Shown one piece after another: positions 11,414 through 26,400 of a stretch of DNA of 64,000 nucleotides. The stretch spans positions 21,355,443 through 21,419,442 of the forward strand of contig CM077116.1 of NCBI GenBank assembly GCA_039619475.1. Reading direction: 5' to 3'. Within the stretch, counting starts at the first letter, position 1, and every line of letters starts with the position of its first letter. This stretch comes from Icerya purchasi. Taxonomy: Eukaryota; Arthropoda; Insecta; Hemiptera; Monophlebidae. The position numbers were made by a program, and so were the translations under genes. The notes under the pieces were generated by a model. It had not been told where the DNA came from and did not search any database. It saw only the letters and a list, made by a program, of their open reading frames with translations.

Positions 11414-14400
11414 TGTAATGTGTACATTACATGAATAATAAATATGATAATAAACTAGCTAAAAGCACAACTTTGTGGCGGCGCGCAAATTGTGTTTCGT
11501 GAAATATATATTTCTAAAAGAAAAATAATTATATTTTATAGGTCAAAAAATATTTATAAAAAAAATATAGAAATCACTAAAAAAATTAAATCAAAAATGC
11601 GAAGCATAATAAACATAATCTTTTGCCTTCAGCAGTTCCAAAGTGAAATATCTCCAGCAATTAATCGATAACTTTTTTTATTTTTCAATTATAAAAATAT
11701 CCATACGAATAATGAAAATATTTTTATTAAAAGTAGATTAATAGTATCAATAACCCGACTATTTAAAAACAAAACTGTCACCTCCTTTACTAATATATTT
11801 CCTATTGGACCGTTGGTAATAAAATCAATTATTTTTCGCTTATTTAATCCATACTATACTTAGTTCTTGTATGTAATTTATTTTTCTGTTTTATATTATT
11901 TTGAAAGATTTCAACGGTATTATTGTACGTCTGATAGTTCGTGTGATTCTTTTTATGCTATTGGGGCTGAAGTAATATAAAATTCACTTATTTTAATAAC
12001 AATATTAAAATTCCATTGTGGCGGATATATCATCACAGATTAGAACAAATAGCAATTTGAATTAAAACTTAAAATAACTATACTCAGTATGGTGTGCAGT
12101 AAATAAAAGGTATTTTTATAGATTAAGTAATCTAGATTCCATGTTTAAAGAACAACGTCTATATTTTCCTATGTCCTTTTTTTATAATTTTTTAAATATA
12201 TTTTCAAGACTTCAGGAAGTTTATTGCAAAATAAAGCTCCCATATACACTACCTGTGCTCTCATCTTGGTTTAAACAAAGTGAGGTTCATCAATATATAA
12301 TTCTACTTTGGAACACAAGAATTTTAAATTTATACTCATGTTTTAAGACAAAGCCTAGATTTGATTTATAAGCAAGATAATAATTTCACACTTGTTACAT
12401 ATATATTCAGTTTATCAAAATATCTACATAAACTCTAAATATTCAACATAAAAAGATTAATTTTATTTTTAAAGTTCATTTTGGTTCAAAATAACGTTTA
12501 CACTTCCATACCTTGATTATAAAGTTATGAAGTAAATTAAAGCACATATAATTAATCACTGTGATAATTAAGACTTAAGGTAAAATTTTTTAAAAAAAAA
12601 ATCTAAAACCAAATCAACTTAATAAAACGGTGTAACAATTATCCAAATATTATTAAAGTAACATGCAATATTTTACTACTAGGAAAACTGTAATATTAGT
12701 TAAATCTGGTAAGATATACATAGAAGAAATAAAACAAATATTTATGTTATAATTATCAAGAACGTTATAAAAATAATGACAAAGTAAACACTGTAGTTTA
12801 CTAATAAGTGAATGTAAACGAATAATCAGTTTACTTTCCTTCCATCCATTTGTATTATTTTTTATTTTTTCCTTTTCTTCTTTATATATACTTTGTACAT
12901 ATATTATATTTACACACATATGTAACTTAATATTTAGAAATTAATACAATAAGTGGGAATGTAAAAATAAATGAAATAAGATGAAATTAAAATTCATTAC
13001 GTTATGCTTGTGTGCAGATATAATTTATAGAGTGAAATAGCACATCACAGCATTTAAGGCGATAATTTATATTGTAATACTCTTAAAATTGTATATAATA
13101 ACTAAATTGTACATGAAATATTTTCAACTGGAACAATAGGTTAGGAATATACAATAAATCAATTCTGAACTGATGTTATTGAAGTTACAACCGATAAAAT
13201 TTGAACTATAATATTTTAAGTTATAATGATTATAAACAAAATTAAATTAGGTAACATTTGAGATGTATACATATTCTTGAACATAATTTTAACTATATTA
13301 CAACATTAAGGTTCTTGTCATATAAACCATAACTTCACTAAATATGAGCTGAACTTAGTATAAAAATATTACAAAAGACTTGTCTGAAACATAACATTGT
13401 AAATGGGATATACGATTTTATGGTCATATAAATCATCTCTATGCATACTACATTTATGTAATAATTATGAAATAATACCAACGCACAGTGTAGAAGAATA
13501 GTTCAAGTAAGAATATTTTACATTTGTTTTAATTAGTATATGTTAAGAAATACTGCTATTTTTATGTGAAAATTTAACATGCACTCCTCTTGGAAAATGC
13601 TAAAAACATAAGAAAATGGAATTTTAGTGTTGTTATATAATATTAATATGTGTAAAATAAGTGAATTTATTACTTTATCCCAAATAACATTAAAACTATC
13701 AGACATAAAATACCATTGAAACCCCCCAAAATAATATAAAACAGAAAAATATGATACATACAAGAACTAAGTATAGCATGGAGATTAAATAAACAAAAAA
13801 TAATTGATTTTATTACCACCGATCTAATAGAAAATATATTAGTAAAGCAAGTGATAGTTTTTTTTTTTTTAAATAGTCGGGTTACTGATTTTAATAGACC
13901 ATTAATCTGTTCTTAATAAAAATATTTTCATTATTTGCACGAATATTTTTAAAATTGAAAAATAAAAGTTACCGATGAATTGCTGGAGATATTTCGTTTT
14001 GGAACTGTTAAAGATAACAGATCATGATTATTACGTTTTTTCTCCGATATAATAAGATTAAAAAGTGTATGTAAATAATGCATTTCACAGATAGTCATTT
14101 TCAAAAATGCGAAAATGATAGAACATATTCCGTAAATTGCGATGTTGCAATTTGAAAGAATAATTATTTATTAAAAATAGTATAATGTAAATAGCTATAA
14201 TAAAAAGTTAGCACAGTGCAGAGTTGTATTGCAATTATGTAGGTACAACAACAATAATGTGGTAGTTGCAGATTTTTTAATAAATAATTATCTTTTCTAA
14301 TTGCAACATCGCAATTTATGGAATATGTTCTACCATTATTTTCGGATTTACAGTTATATAGGCATAAAAATAAAAAATAATATTTTTTATTTACACAAGT

Positions 14401-17400
14401 TTTTTTTTTTTTAATAACGATTGATGGCACATCTAGACATGAATATTAATAATTATGTTCAATTTTATGTCCATATGTTTAGTAGTTTTTTTATAATGAC
14501 TGGAACAAGAAATGCTCATTATGATCTATAAATAGTCTCGCTTTGCTCGCCTAATAAATTAGTAATTAACATAGAATTTAAGGCGAGTGTGAGTGTAAAT
14601 GTGTACGTAGTTCGGCGAATGGTCGGAGATGATGATGCCCGGAGTGATGTTACGTCGCGTCTGACGAAACGGAAATAGTGCTGGAGGAAACGCCGTCCGA
14701 CGGTGGAAGGGACTTCGATTTGGTTTGGAGATCGGAAATACGTTCACGGGTAGTCAGTCAGATTTTGGAGTCGGAAAAAGACAGTTAAAAAGGCTGAGTG
14801 GGAGTCCGCGCCGGTGACCCACTATATTGGCCAAACGCTTTCCGTTATTGTATTCGGCCGTATAAAATTATAATCATTTTATCGCGTTTATTCGAAAAAG
14901 TATCAATGAATTAATTTGGTTAAAATAAAACGAAAAGAAAAGATTCGCATACCAGAAGTCCCACATCAGGACAATAGATGAACAGGATCAACGAAGAAGA
15001 ACAACTAATTACCGTCACCATATCATCGGCATCGACCACCCCGGAGTTCGAGATATGTATACAATTTATCTAAGTTTATATTAATCACTATTCGGTGGCA
15101 ATTTTATCATTTAAATTACAGTATTTTTATTATTTTGATTTTAAATAAGAGTATTCAAATTTTCTTACGGTCGACCGTCCTCGAAAGATCTATGTACGAG
15201 GTTGGTAATAAATAACTAAATCATAATTAACATTCCTGTGTGCGTGGATAAAAAAAAATGAATAAATAAATAAATTAATAATAATAATAATAATTATTAT
15301 TATTATTATGAGAAATTATACTGATTAATAATAATAATAATAATAAATATCATATTAAAAGCGATAATCATCATAAGATACAGGGCAATAAAATAGGTCC
15401 GCGGGAATAAAACTCGCGGTGACATCCCTGATATAAGAATAAAACGCCAAATAAGACATAACACTTCAATATAAAGTCGGTCATTTTGGCCTCATAAGGG
15501 GCTGTGCCCCTTGACCTCTCTTGCTTACATTTCTGTCTCTTACTATTCTATACTTTGTATAAAATGATCAAAATTTACAACGTAATTCTTAGGCCTGCCC
15601 CCATTAGATTTTATAACGAAAAAATGTTTCAATTTTACATAATAAAAAAAAAAAATCAATTTTATTAAACTACTGAAACAACTTAAAGTACTACAACACA
15701 TATAAATAATACTTTTTTTTGCGTTTTCATGGTATTATTAAATTAGCAATATAGTCTTTAAATGCTTTATCGTGTATGGTGGGACTTCTTATTCATCAAC
15801 CTGCATAATATAATAAGAAGTGTATTCATTATGATTCAAAAAACGAAAACCGCCACCGAACGCGAACGTGAATTGCGGAAACGAAAATCGGACGACGAAC
15901 TGTGCAATTGTGAAAAATTTTCCACATTTATACGTGGTACGCTTTTTGGTTCGAAAACGACAAATGTAGAAAAGTTTGTAACGTTAAAATATAAGAAAGG
16001 TTACATAAAATTGGGATATTTTCGTTATATAAAATTGGAGCATTTTTTCTAATAGGGATATATATGGTAATTTGTACATTACATTAAGTATTAATAAAAA
16101 ATAAAATAGTAAAATTTAATTTAATAAATTATTGAAAAAGTGGTGCGCGTGTGCGTGTGATCCTGTTGTCAGCTAGGGGTGAATAGACCATCCTGCATGA
16201 ACGCAAAGTGAGTTACGCGTCGGATAGATTTACCACCGCCGGTGGAGGGGGCGAGAACGAAGGTAACACGAAAAAATCAATAACGAAAAAAGGACGAGCA
16301 GTCAGTCAGATTTTTGTCTACGTTCAAGTCGATAAAAGATCAGTTTCCTGCTTGATTACCGAATCGGTCAGTAAAAATAAGCCAAATGGGCCATTAGTTT
16401 ATGCCTTCACCGCTCGACATAGTGCAAGATCCTTAATTTTGATCAAGTATAGTCCCGATCGTTTTTATCGATAAATATACTGGTTGTAAATTTTAAATTG
16501 TTCTAAACATATCGCGAACCGAGTATCCTGTCCCTGATCTACCGATCCAGAGGACCAACGGGCCACCACCACTGCAGATACCACACTACCCAGCCGACAA
16601 TAGTGATACGTATCAAATTTATTTATATTTAATAATCGTTGCCTTGTCGTGTTTAAAGTATTTTAATTAATTTGTGTTTTTAACGGTCGACCGTTCAAGT
16701 AAGATCGGTATAGGTAATTTTACAATAAAAACTTTAAATTGCAATCCATTCCTTGAATTTAACTAATACTAATAATAATTATAATAATAATAATAAATAA
16801 AATACAAAATTTTAATTCCGCAGAACTAAATCCGCGGTAGCATCCACGAGGACGAAATAAAACACCATAATCGCGTTATAACATATATATATATATATTT
16901 GAGGACCGTTCATTTCGCCATAGACCAATCCGTTGAATTAGCTGTCGGGTGAATTTGCCGGCCGATCCGTCTGTCGAAGATAAACATTTCAAAAACCTTT
17001 TTAGACTGCTTGTTGTACAGTTCCGTGGTTTTTGAAGTATATTTAATTTTTTTATGTATTATGAACTGTTGTATTTTGTGTAATATTTGTGTATGAAGTT
17101 CTGAAAATGAAAACGTTAAAAACGTCAATTTATTTTTAGTTGATACGTTCATTACAATAGTGCAAATTATTAAATAGGTTATAGATTTTTTTCCATTTTG
17201 TTTTCACTTACTACTCAGTTACTCATAGAGCACAGAGATAATGTAAACCGATGTAGAAGGAAGACACAAGGAAGTAAAAAAAAATAACAGGTAGTCTAAA
17301 AAGGTAATCCAAATGTTCGCCTTCAGTGGATGGCTATTTGATCGGTTAACCAGTTCATCCAACGACTAGTTCAACCTACGGCGGAATCGACTACAGCGAA

Positions 17401-20400
17401 ACGATAATGATCCTGTATATGCACACACGCACGCGCGCGCACACACACACACACACGTATGTCTGTACGCGTGCGTGCGAGTATGAATGTGTATGTACTT
17501 TCGAGCGCGTGTGTACATGTATGTATGTAATCTGTAATTTAAGTTTAAATGGTATTCATTATAAAAGAAAAAAAGAAAATTCATAAAAAAACATTGACCT
17601 TGATTTCAAATATTTTTCCTTGTTTTAATGAATAGAAAAACAGAATTGTACTACATCAGATAGTCTGCATGATACTATTAAATACCAGCTGTACGATTTT
17701 AATAGTTCACCGTGGTTTCAGTTTAATATCCTCATGTACAGAATGTTACTACAGACATGGAGAGACAGAGTAAGCATATATATCTACTTTTTCTTTTTTT
17801 GTTGCAATTAATTAGATTTCCTTGCATGCGAAGTTGTATCAAGAGATAAATTTTATAGCATTTTAAATTTTGAATTATCTTTGAAGCGTAATTATGTATT
17901 TGTAATTTGAGAATTTACTAAAAATGATGTTAAAAACATTTACTTTCATAAGTCGTGTTAATTTGTTAAGCGTCTGAGTAATTCTTTTATAATAATCGGC
18001 AAAAAAAAAATAATATAAAATAATTTGAGTTATAAATGTACCCCTTGACCCCTTTTGATTACATTTCTATCTCTTTCTCTTCTATACTTTGTATAAAATT
18101 ATCAAAATTTACAACGCAATTCTTAGGCCGGCCCCATTAAATTTTATAACGAAAAAATGTCCCAATTTTATATAATAAAAAAAAAAATACGACCAATAAT
18201 TTATATCATAAATTTTATTAATCCATTTAAACAACTTAACATACTACAACACATATAAATAATATTGTTTTTGGGTTTCCATGGTATTATTAAATTAGCA
18301 ATATAGTCTTTACATGCTTCTCCCTATGGTGGAACCTGCACAGAAATAAGAAGTGTGTATTCATTATGTTTCCAAATACGAAAACTGCTTCCGAACGCAA
18401 ACGAAAATGGGACGACGAAGTGTGCAATAGCGAAAATTTTGCCACATTTATACGTGATACGGTTTTCGGTTCGAAAACGACAGATGTCGAAAAGTTAGTA
18501 GCGTTAAAATATAACAAATGTTACATAAAATTGGGACTTTTTTTTCTAATAGGGGCCAGCCTAAGAATTAGGTTGTAATTAATATGTATTTATATGTATA
18601 TAAATTTATGGTTGTTGTGATAGTACAACTGCCAAAACACTCAACTACCAACTCGGTCGTCTGGGTTCGATTGCTTGCGACAACTAGAAGTTAACTAAAT
18701 CCTTATATCAGATGCTTTAATTAAACATAATAAATATGCTTTTTCTAAAAAATTAAATACAATTTCTTTTATGAAACTCTAATACTAATCAACAATATCC
18801 GATCATATAACGTAATTCTTTGGATAGAATGAAGTTGTGTTTTGCTTTATGGGCAATTATTAAAATACATTATTCTTTCGATTCTTACTAACTACTTAAT
18901 GTATTCGATACTGTAACTGGCACCGATATCGTTGTTTTTATGATTATTACGTCGTTACACCTTTATAATAACTTTAATTCTTCTTTTCGATTTTACAGCA
19001 CTGCATTTATTTTATCCATTTATTCTGTTTCGTTCTATATTTGGAACGATTTTCTCGTTAGCGCGAGTTATTTCTTTCAAGTTAATTCCGCCCTTTTTTT
19101 TGATCCGTATTACATTTAGAACTACGCATGTTTCTCAACTTCATGGGACACGTAATAAACCGTTTCTTTTGTATCTTGTTCTTTTTTGTATCCGGTGCAG
19201 ATTTAACGATTTTGAGGAAAAAACAAACAACTCGTACTGTATTATTTGCTAAAATGCGTGTGCGTCTAATTTACTGCAAAAATAAATGACTGAAATTCAA
19301 ATATTGACAATAAAATAGAAAATTAAGTGAAATCATTATGAAAGTCAACAAATGACATATATTCGTTAAATAAAAAATTCTTTCTTCAAATCAAGAATTT
19401 ACTTACGCGAGCGAACTGTATTAAAAGTACTTGAGTCTATTATTAGATAGATGTAGTGTAGACAGAAAACGAACACATCCTTTCGAGGCGGTGTCGTTTG
19501 AAATGTATTATTGGAAGACCTTCTGCGGTTCATTTTCTCGAAAAAGATTAATGAATCTAACGTTTGTAACTCCAGTACAAAGATATGGAATGAAATAGAA
19601 ACAGAATCCAGCAACTACAGTTGAAAGTGTTCGTTAAATGGTTGAATGTTCCATCTCATTTTACGTAATCATCTAAGTATGCTATACATTCGAGACCACT
19701 ATAAACTTTTTTTTTCCGTTCTGATTAATTAGAGTCAAATACGAATATAGAAAAAACGGTCAGTATGCGATGTCGCCATTTGTCGAAAAACTAGCAACAG
19801 TTGGTAGAAAAAAAAGCGACTATAGAGATGACGAAAGAAGAATAAAGTTAATCTAGAGCGAGAGTATTCTAAAATAGTACATTCCAACCAAAACTTCTGT
19901 CTTGTTTTTTTTATTATTATTATTATTTAAATTATGTATTTCCTCTGCTCTATACGATCTGCTTTAATTTAAGCGTAGCCAATATCTTAAATTAAATTGG
20001 AAATGAAAAAAATGAAATAAATACGTATTATAAATAATTTAGTTTTCCAACATTTGCTTCAGGAGCTTCTTTGAAACTATTATTCTAAAATATTATTAAT
20101 ACACTTTAATATGCACTTGTAACCATCTCAAAAATTTCTAACCATTAAAATGAACGGAAAGTAAAAACGTGTATATACTAATAATATTCGGCTCATATTT
20201 TTTGAGAATAATAATTATTATTACTATTGGAAAAAAACAATTTTTTAATAACATTTGACATTTTGTTCAGGCGTACGTTTTACTTAAATGTGTCATGTAT
20301 GCGTTTACGGGTTTGATGATTGGAGGAATGTACTTTCAAATGGGTAATGATGCTACAAAAACTTTGTTCAACTTCGGTTTCTGTTTTGTAACCAATATAG

Positions 20401-23400
20401 TGCTTATGTACATACCGATGTTGCCAATTTTATTAAATTGTAAGTAGTGTTCAAGATAAATTATTTCCTAAATGTAAAAAGTGATTCTTAAGAGCCATTG
20501 CCCATTGCAGCGAGCAATGTGAAAAACTATGTTTCTTTCGACTGCTCATTGCAGCGATTTAGCTGAGTGAGGAAATTGTAGTTCGTGATTAAATTATTTA
20601 TTGTAATATTTTAACTTATTTTTAAATACGTGTATGTTTAATTAAATTTTTGCGTACTGTTGAATTTTTTTTCACGGTACTGGTTCAAAATAATAAAATT
20701 AGTGTTCTTTTTATTGCACACAAATTTATAATGTTTAACAGCTTCAACTAATTTCTTCACTTTCCGGTAATAAATTAAATTAAACAGATAAACTAATAAT
20801 AATATAGTTAATAACATTTAAAAAAAAAAAAAAAAAGCAATAACGTGTATCCGAATAAAAAAAAAGAAGTTAGAATAACATAAAATGCACCTAAACACAT
20901 TTAATTTCAATTTTTTTATAAAAAACACTGGAATGCGTATAAAATGTTTTAAAAAACTCGCTCAACTAGCCAAACAAATTAGGAATTATTTTTCCTCCCT
21001 TGCCTCTTTCGACTACTTATTGTTCCGGTGGGTAATCGTTTTTCCGGAAACACAAACGAGCTCGAATTTCCGTGTAACCTTTTACTTCTTTTCCTTTACA
21101 CCGTCGCCATTCCACAGAAATTCGGGCAATTCATGTGACCATCATAACTTTTGGCCCTTCCAGTAAATTTCGGTCAAGACCACTCTTTAACTGTCGACGC
21201 AGATCATCCCTCAGGAGTTCTGTCGCCTCCAGCTAACCACAAATTTTTCCTTATTTCTGCCTTATTTTTTTTTCGTATGATGAAATTTTATGTATTCTCC
21301 TGTATACGATATATATATATATATATAAAGTAAAAATAAAGTAAGTCCCATACCCTTGACAGGGCGTCGAGATTGTGAAGTTAAGGTTCACAATGTACTA
21401 AGCCCAACGGCACTAATGCGAGTAGGAGACCAGTTCCTTTTTCTCGGCCGCCTTTACTTTCCCAGATTTCTCTGGTATCCAATTATTTCAGGCTGGGTAA
21501 ACTTGGATCCGGGACGAGACAAGTCTCGAACCCGCGACATCTGATTTGGTAGCCAAGCACCTTAACCACTAGGCTACCACGCTGCCTATATATATCGTAT
21601 TGAATTCACCGGTTCCTGTCGGATTGTCAAAATTAAGCAGCAACAATTTGATAAACTGACTGGCTGAAAAACTAATCTATTGATTAAAAATTGCATACCA
21701 ATAAAGGAGATGGTGAATAAGAAAAAACGTGTACATTATTTTAAGACAAATTTCTTGTGTATAAAAATATAAAACTAAAAATGATGCTTTATGTAGAATA
21801 AAGGGGTTCGTAAGAAAATAAAAAAAAAATTTTCCCTAAAGAAAAATTCAAAATTATTAACTTTAAAAAAAAGAACAGAGAAAAAAGCAAATCGTTAATA
21901 AAGTTTTTTGATAGTACAATTAATAGCAACATCATTTAAAAATATTTCGAAAATCTGTCCGTTCAATATTAATCGCTAATTTTTAAATACTAAGTTGTCA
22001 TAAATTTGCGGAATTGTGACTTAAATAAAATACGGAGCATGTTTTACTTAAATTGAATACATTTATTTTACAGTTCCGTCGGAAGTTTTACTGTTGAAAA
22101 GGGAATATTTTAATCGCTGGTACGGATTGAATGCGTACTTTCTTGCTCAGACTATTTCAAGGATGCCACTTCAAGTACGTAATCATTTTTTTATTTCTTG
22201 TAATGATAATTTCATTCTTTTTTTTTTTTTATTCGTCCTGTTAAAGTCAGTGTTTAATATTTTAATTGCGGTATACTTTTGAAGATCTTTTTAAATTAGT
22301 TTTTTCAAAAGAAAAAAAAAATTATATGATAATAAAAGTAAATTTCCATTACTTACTGTAAAGTATAAAGGGAAGTTTTAGTGATTGTGAAATCAACGTT
22401 TACATTAAGAGTAAGAAAAGCGATTTTCCTTCTCCTGAAATCCGTCTTAATCTTCCAAATTGGCTTCCCTAATAGTCAATTATTCCATCTAACTAAGCTG
22501 AGAACCTAGGACTTTTAAGAGTTGGACGATTAAACACCATAACTGCTGGTCTGCTCTTATTTCCAATGTTTAAATTTGATGATTTTTCAGTTAATTCTTT
22601 TACAAAAATAATACGCATACAAGTCTATAAGTTAAGAAACATACTAGAAGAACCTAAATCTTTTTACGTGCGTTCAATATAATCTATTTGAGCCTCTAGT
22701 TTACGGACAATGAAAAAGACGTCCCCGTACCAATGAAAGCAAAATTCGAGCAGCCGATGTACAAATTTGTGATATTACTTCCGTTAATGTAAGCAATATC
22801 ACTGCTACTACTACTGCCGATAATAATAAATAATCAAATCAAGTATATTTCCGAATAATATAAGTTACAAAAATTGTGTATATAAAAAAGTGTCTGTAAG
22901 TGATAATAATAAGAAGAAAAATAATGCAATTGAATTTTAAAATAAATGTAATTACAAAAATAACAAACAAATAAAAACTATATTTTATAAATGCATTTTT
23001 TGTTCATATATCGCTTAAAAAATGATTTCTCTTATAAAGAATCGAAATGCTAATAACACATTTATTTAACTCGTTGTTCCCATAAAAAATTTGTGAAAAA
23101 GTTAGTCTATCTCAGCAATAATTTTCTACTGTGACAGATTTTTTGCTTTAAAAAAAAAAAAAACAATGTACCTTGTAATAAAATTCTTACATTCATAAAA
23201 AGTGAAAAATAAATTTACTTTAATAATTATGAAAAGCAATTGAAATTAAATTAAAGGCACATTTGAAATAAAAAAAATTTTTAAAAAAAATGTTTAAAAA
23301 TAGGCTTTTATTTATGCATTAAAAAGTACAACTTTATTAGTGTGCGACTACCAGATACGCATCTTAACATTAAAAAATCTGAAACTATAAAATATTTTGA

Positions 23401-26400
23401 AAAATAAAAGCGGGGCAGCAGTTACAAAAATATTTGGTGTGTGTGATATTGTGATGCACAACAATGGAACAACATAATATGGTGATTGTAGTTTTGGCTT
23501 AGGATGTGTTATAATATTAATATTTAATTATTAATCTGCGGCCCCCGCTTTTATTTTTCAGATTATTTTGTAGTTTCAGATTTTTTAATGTTAAGATGCA
23601 TATCTGGTAGTAGCAAACTAATAAAGTTATTTTGTACTTCCTTTTAGTGTATAAATAAAAGCCTATTTAAAAAAAAAAAATAAGTTTTTTAATTTTTTAT
23701 TTTTTAGTCCGGACTTTTTACCATGTACTTCAATAAAAAAAAAATAAATTTATAATTGTATTTTATTTTATTCAATATCTTGATTATAGTACATTTGCAG
23801 AAATTTGTGTTACATTTTATTATCAAATAATGGATCGCATTTTTTCAATTATATTGTCTTTTGTTTTTCATACAATACATACGGAAACCTCAGCACATGA
23901 AACACAATGTTTGACTAATAGCGATCTTTCCACTGATACATCGCATGGCCAAAAAACGCCCCGAGGATCTAATTTTGAAGCTGGAAACCCAGATGTTGCA
24001 TAATATTGTACTGTCATCTATATATAACGAACATTTCTGCAAATGGACACTTTTTTAATTCATCGAGAAGTAGGTGAAAAATCGTTCGCAAGATTCCCCC
24101 CAGACAGACAGAATGACAAAGCGAGTTAAATAAAAGCCTATAAAAGGCAAAGTCAATCTGATTTCTGAATTTCACTCAAAAGTTTTGTTTGTTACTCTTG
24201 AGAAATTTTTTTTTCCATCCTCACATTTATTTTCGACATGTGAATATTATTATTTCAAGATTACACGTTCATTCTTAATTATTTTAGATAATATAATCGG
24301 TGGTTTATACTTATAATGAGGTTCATTGCCATTTCTTCTATCATATAGTTTGCATATTTCTTCATATATTGCTTTAGCGACATTATTATACCTATGTGTG
24401 TAATGTGTTTTTAATGTAGGGTGCACCGTGAGTGTATGATCTTTGGTTTTTCTGTTACATTTTCTACAGTTTTCGTTTTCCATATCTTTCTTTAATATTC
24501 TTTTTCTGTAAACATGCATTTATGCTATCTTATAATGCTATCAAAAAACCCTCTGTCTCTGGATATATTTTACCAGCTGTTAGCCATTTTTATTTGCTTT
24601 ATCAACTGAGTCTTTGTTTATAAATGTCTGATATCTCTTGTCTAATGTTTTTTCCTTTTAGCATGATGTGTGTGTATGTCCATTCCCAGTTTTCTACTAA
24701 CCCTGTATTTCATTTGTTTTTCCCACACATGCTAAGCTCTAATGGTGCATAATTATTGTCATAGTGCATGAGTATCTTATATATATTTTGCTGTGATGCT
24801 TTTGCATATCAATTCTTAATGCGAGTAGTTGTTTGTAAAGTAAATTCTTAAAGCCTATTATTTCTCTTCCTCCTTTCGTTCGAGAGAAAGTTAGACGTTC
24901 TACAGTAGCATATGGGTGGTGGTGCGCTGCAAATTTATGGTACATTCGAATAAATTTTAATGTTACACTGTCTGATAAAAATATAAACATTTGTTTCAGT
25001 TTGTACTGAGTATGCTTTACGTAGTGATAACCTACTTAATGACCAATCAGCCGCTTGAACTATCAAGAGGAATAAAATTCACTGTAATATGCTTGTACAT
25101 CGCCATTGTTTCGGAAAGCTTAGCTTACGCTATATCAGCTCAACTTAATGTCGTAGTAAGTATTTTAATTTTTCTTTTTAGATAATAGTAAAAGAATCGA
25201 TGGCCGGTTTTTTTTTTTCTTTTTTTGGCGTGATAAAGGCAGGACGGGTAAATATAAAAATTATACACGCGTACACTTAAAGCATAATAGAAACTGATCA
25301 AAGTATAAAAAAAAATACTAAAAAAGGAACCTGTTGAATTTCTTTTCTGCGAACGAAAACTACGTATCATACAACATATCTGGCGACACCGGATACGGAT
25401 AAGTACAATTAAATCAAATCAATTTAAAAATTCTCCTACAAAAATCGTTTCTAAGCAAATTTGCATATCACATTATAAACTAACGAGTGTCTTCTTCCAT
25501 TCCGATCTTAAGGCGTAAGACGTGTTGCGTGATCTAAGGTTTTCGTTCAATGTGACAATTTAGTATATATAATTTACTTGAAATAATTTTTAAAATGTTT
25601 TTTGTCACTGATGATAAGTAATTTTAAAAAACAACGTCACGCAGAATACTAACGAAAAAGAAAAAAAATCTAGTTCCCCTCACTAAACATATTTGTAATT
25701 TAATAATATGTAAAATAAAAATAAACTATATTTAAAAAAAAAAAAAAACCATTGAAGTGCTCAGTAATGTCTCATTAAGAGATGAACTTGAAAAACTTGT
25801 TTCAGTAATTACATCAAAATTTACAATGACTCGAGGGGAAAAAAAGATTAATTACGTATAGGGATAATTTTTTTAAAATTCAATTCGTTTCTCATTACTG
25901 CAAGACATTAAAGATAAAGTACAAACTCCGTTAAGAATAATTACGATATAAAAAGTTTTACCCCCTAGTACAAGCGCAAGATGAGGACAGACACATCTCA
26001 ATCCGCAACGAGACGATAGAGTTGTAACAAATTTCTGCAAGTTTACGATGAAAATAAATTTGCAATGAACCTCTAGAGTTGCTGCTAAGTTTATGAAGTC
26101 AAATATTAAAAATAAGAATACTAGGAAGCGCTATAAATAATGAGCTCGAAGGTCAAAATTTCGTTTTAGGAGAATACCGTCGGTCGTGTGAAATTTTTTT
26201 AATTTCGAAAAATTTTTAACTAGACATTTAGTTTTTTACATTCTATTTTTCGATTTTATGATGTTTAAAAATTTTATAGAAAAATATAAGACGTTACTAA
26301 AAATATGTATAAAAATTCTAGTTTAGTTAATTTACAGTAAACGCATTTCACGCTTTAACGATTTTAGCAAAGTATCATAATTTGTATCAATTAAATTCTT

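Noticed and set aside
17366..17584. 72-codon minus-strand frame with CVCVCARACVCAY
   Set aside because: It is the translation of a CA/CG microsatellite.
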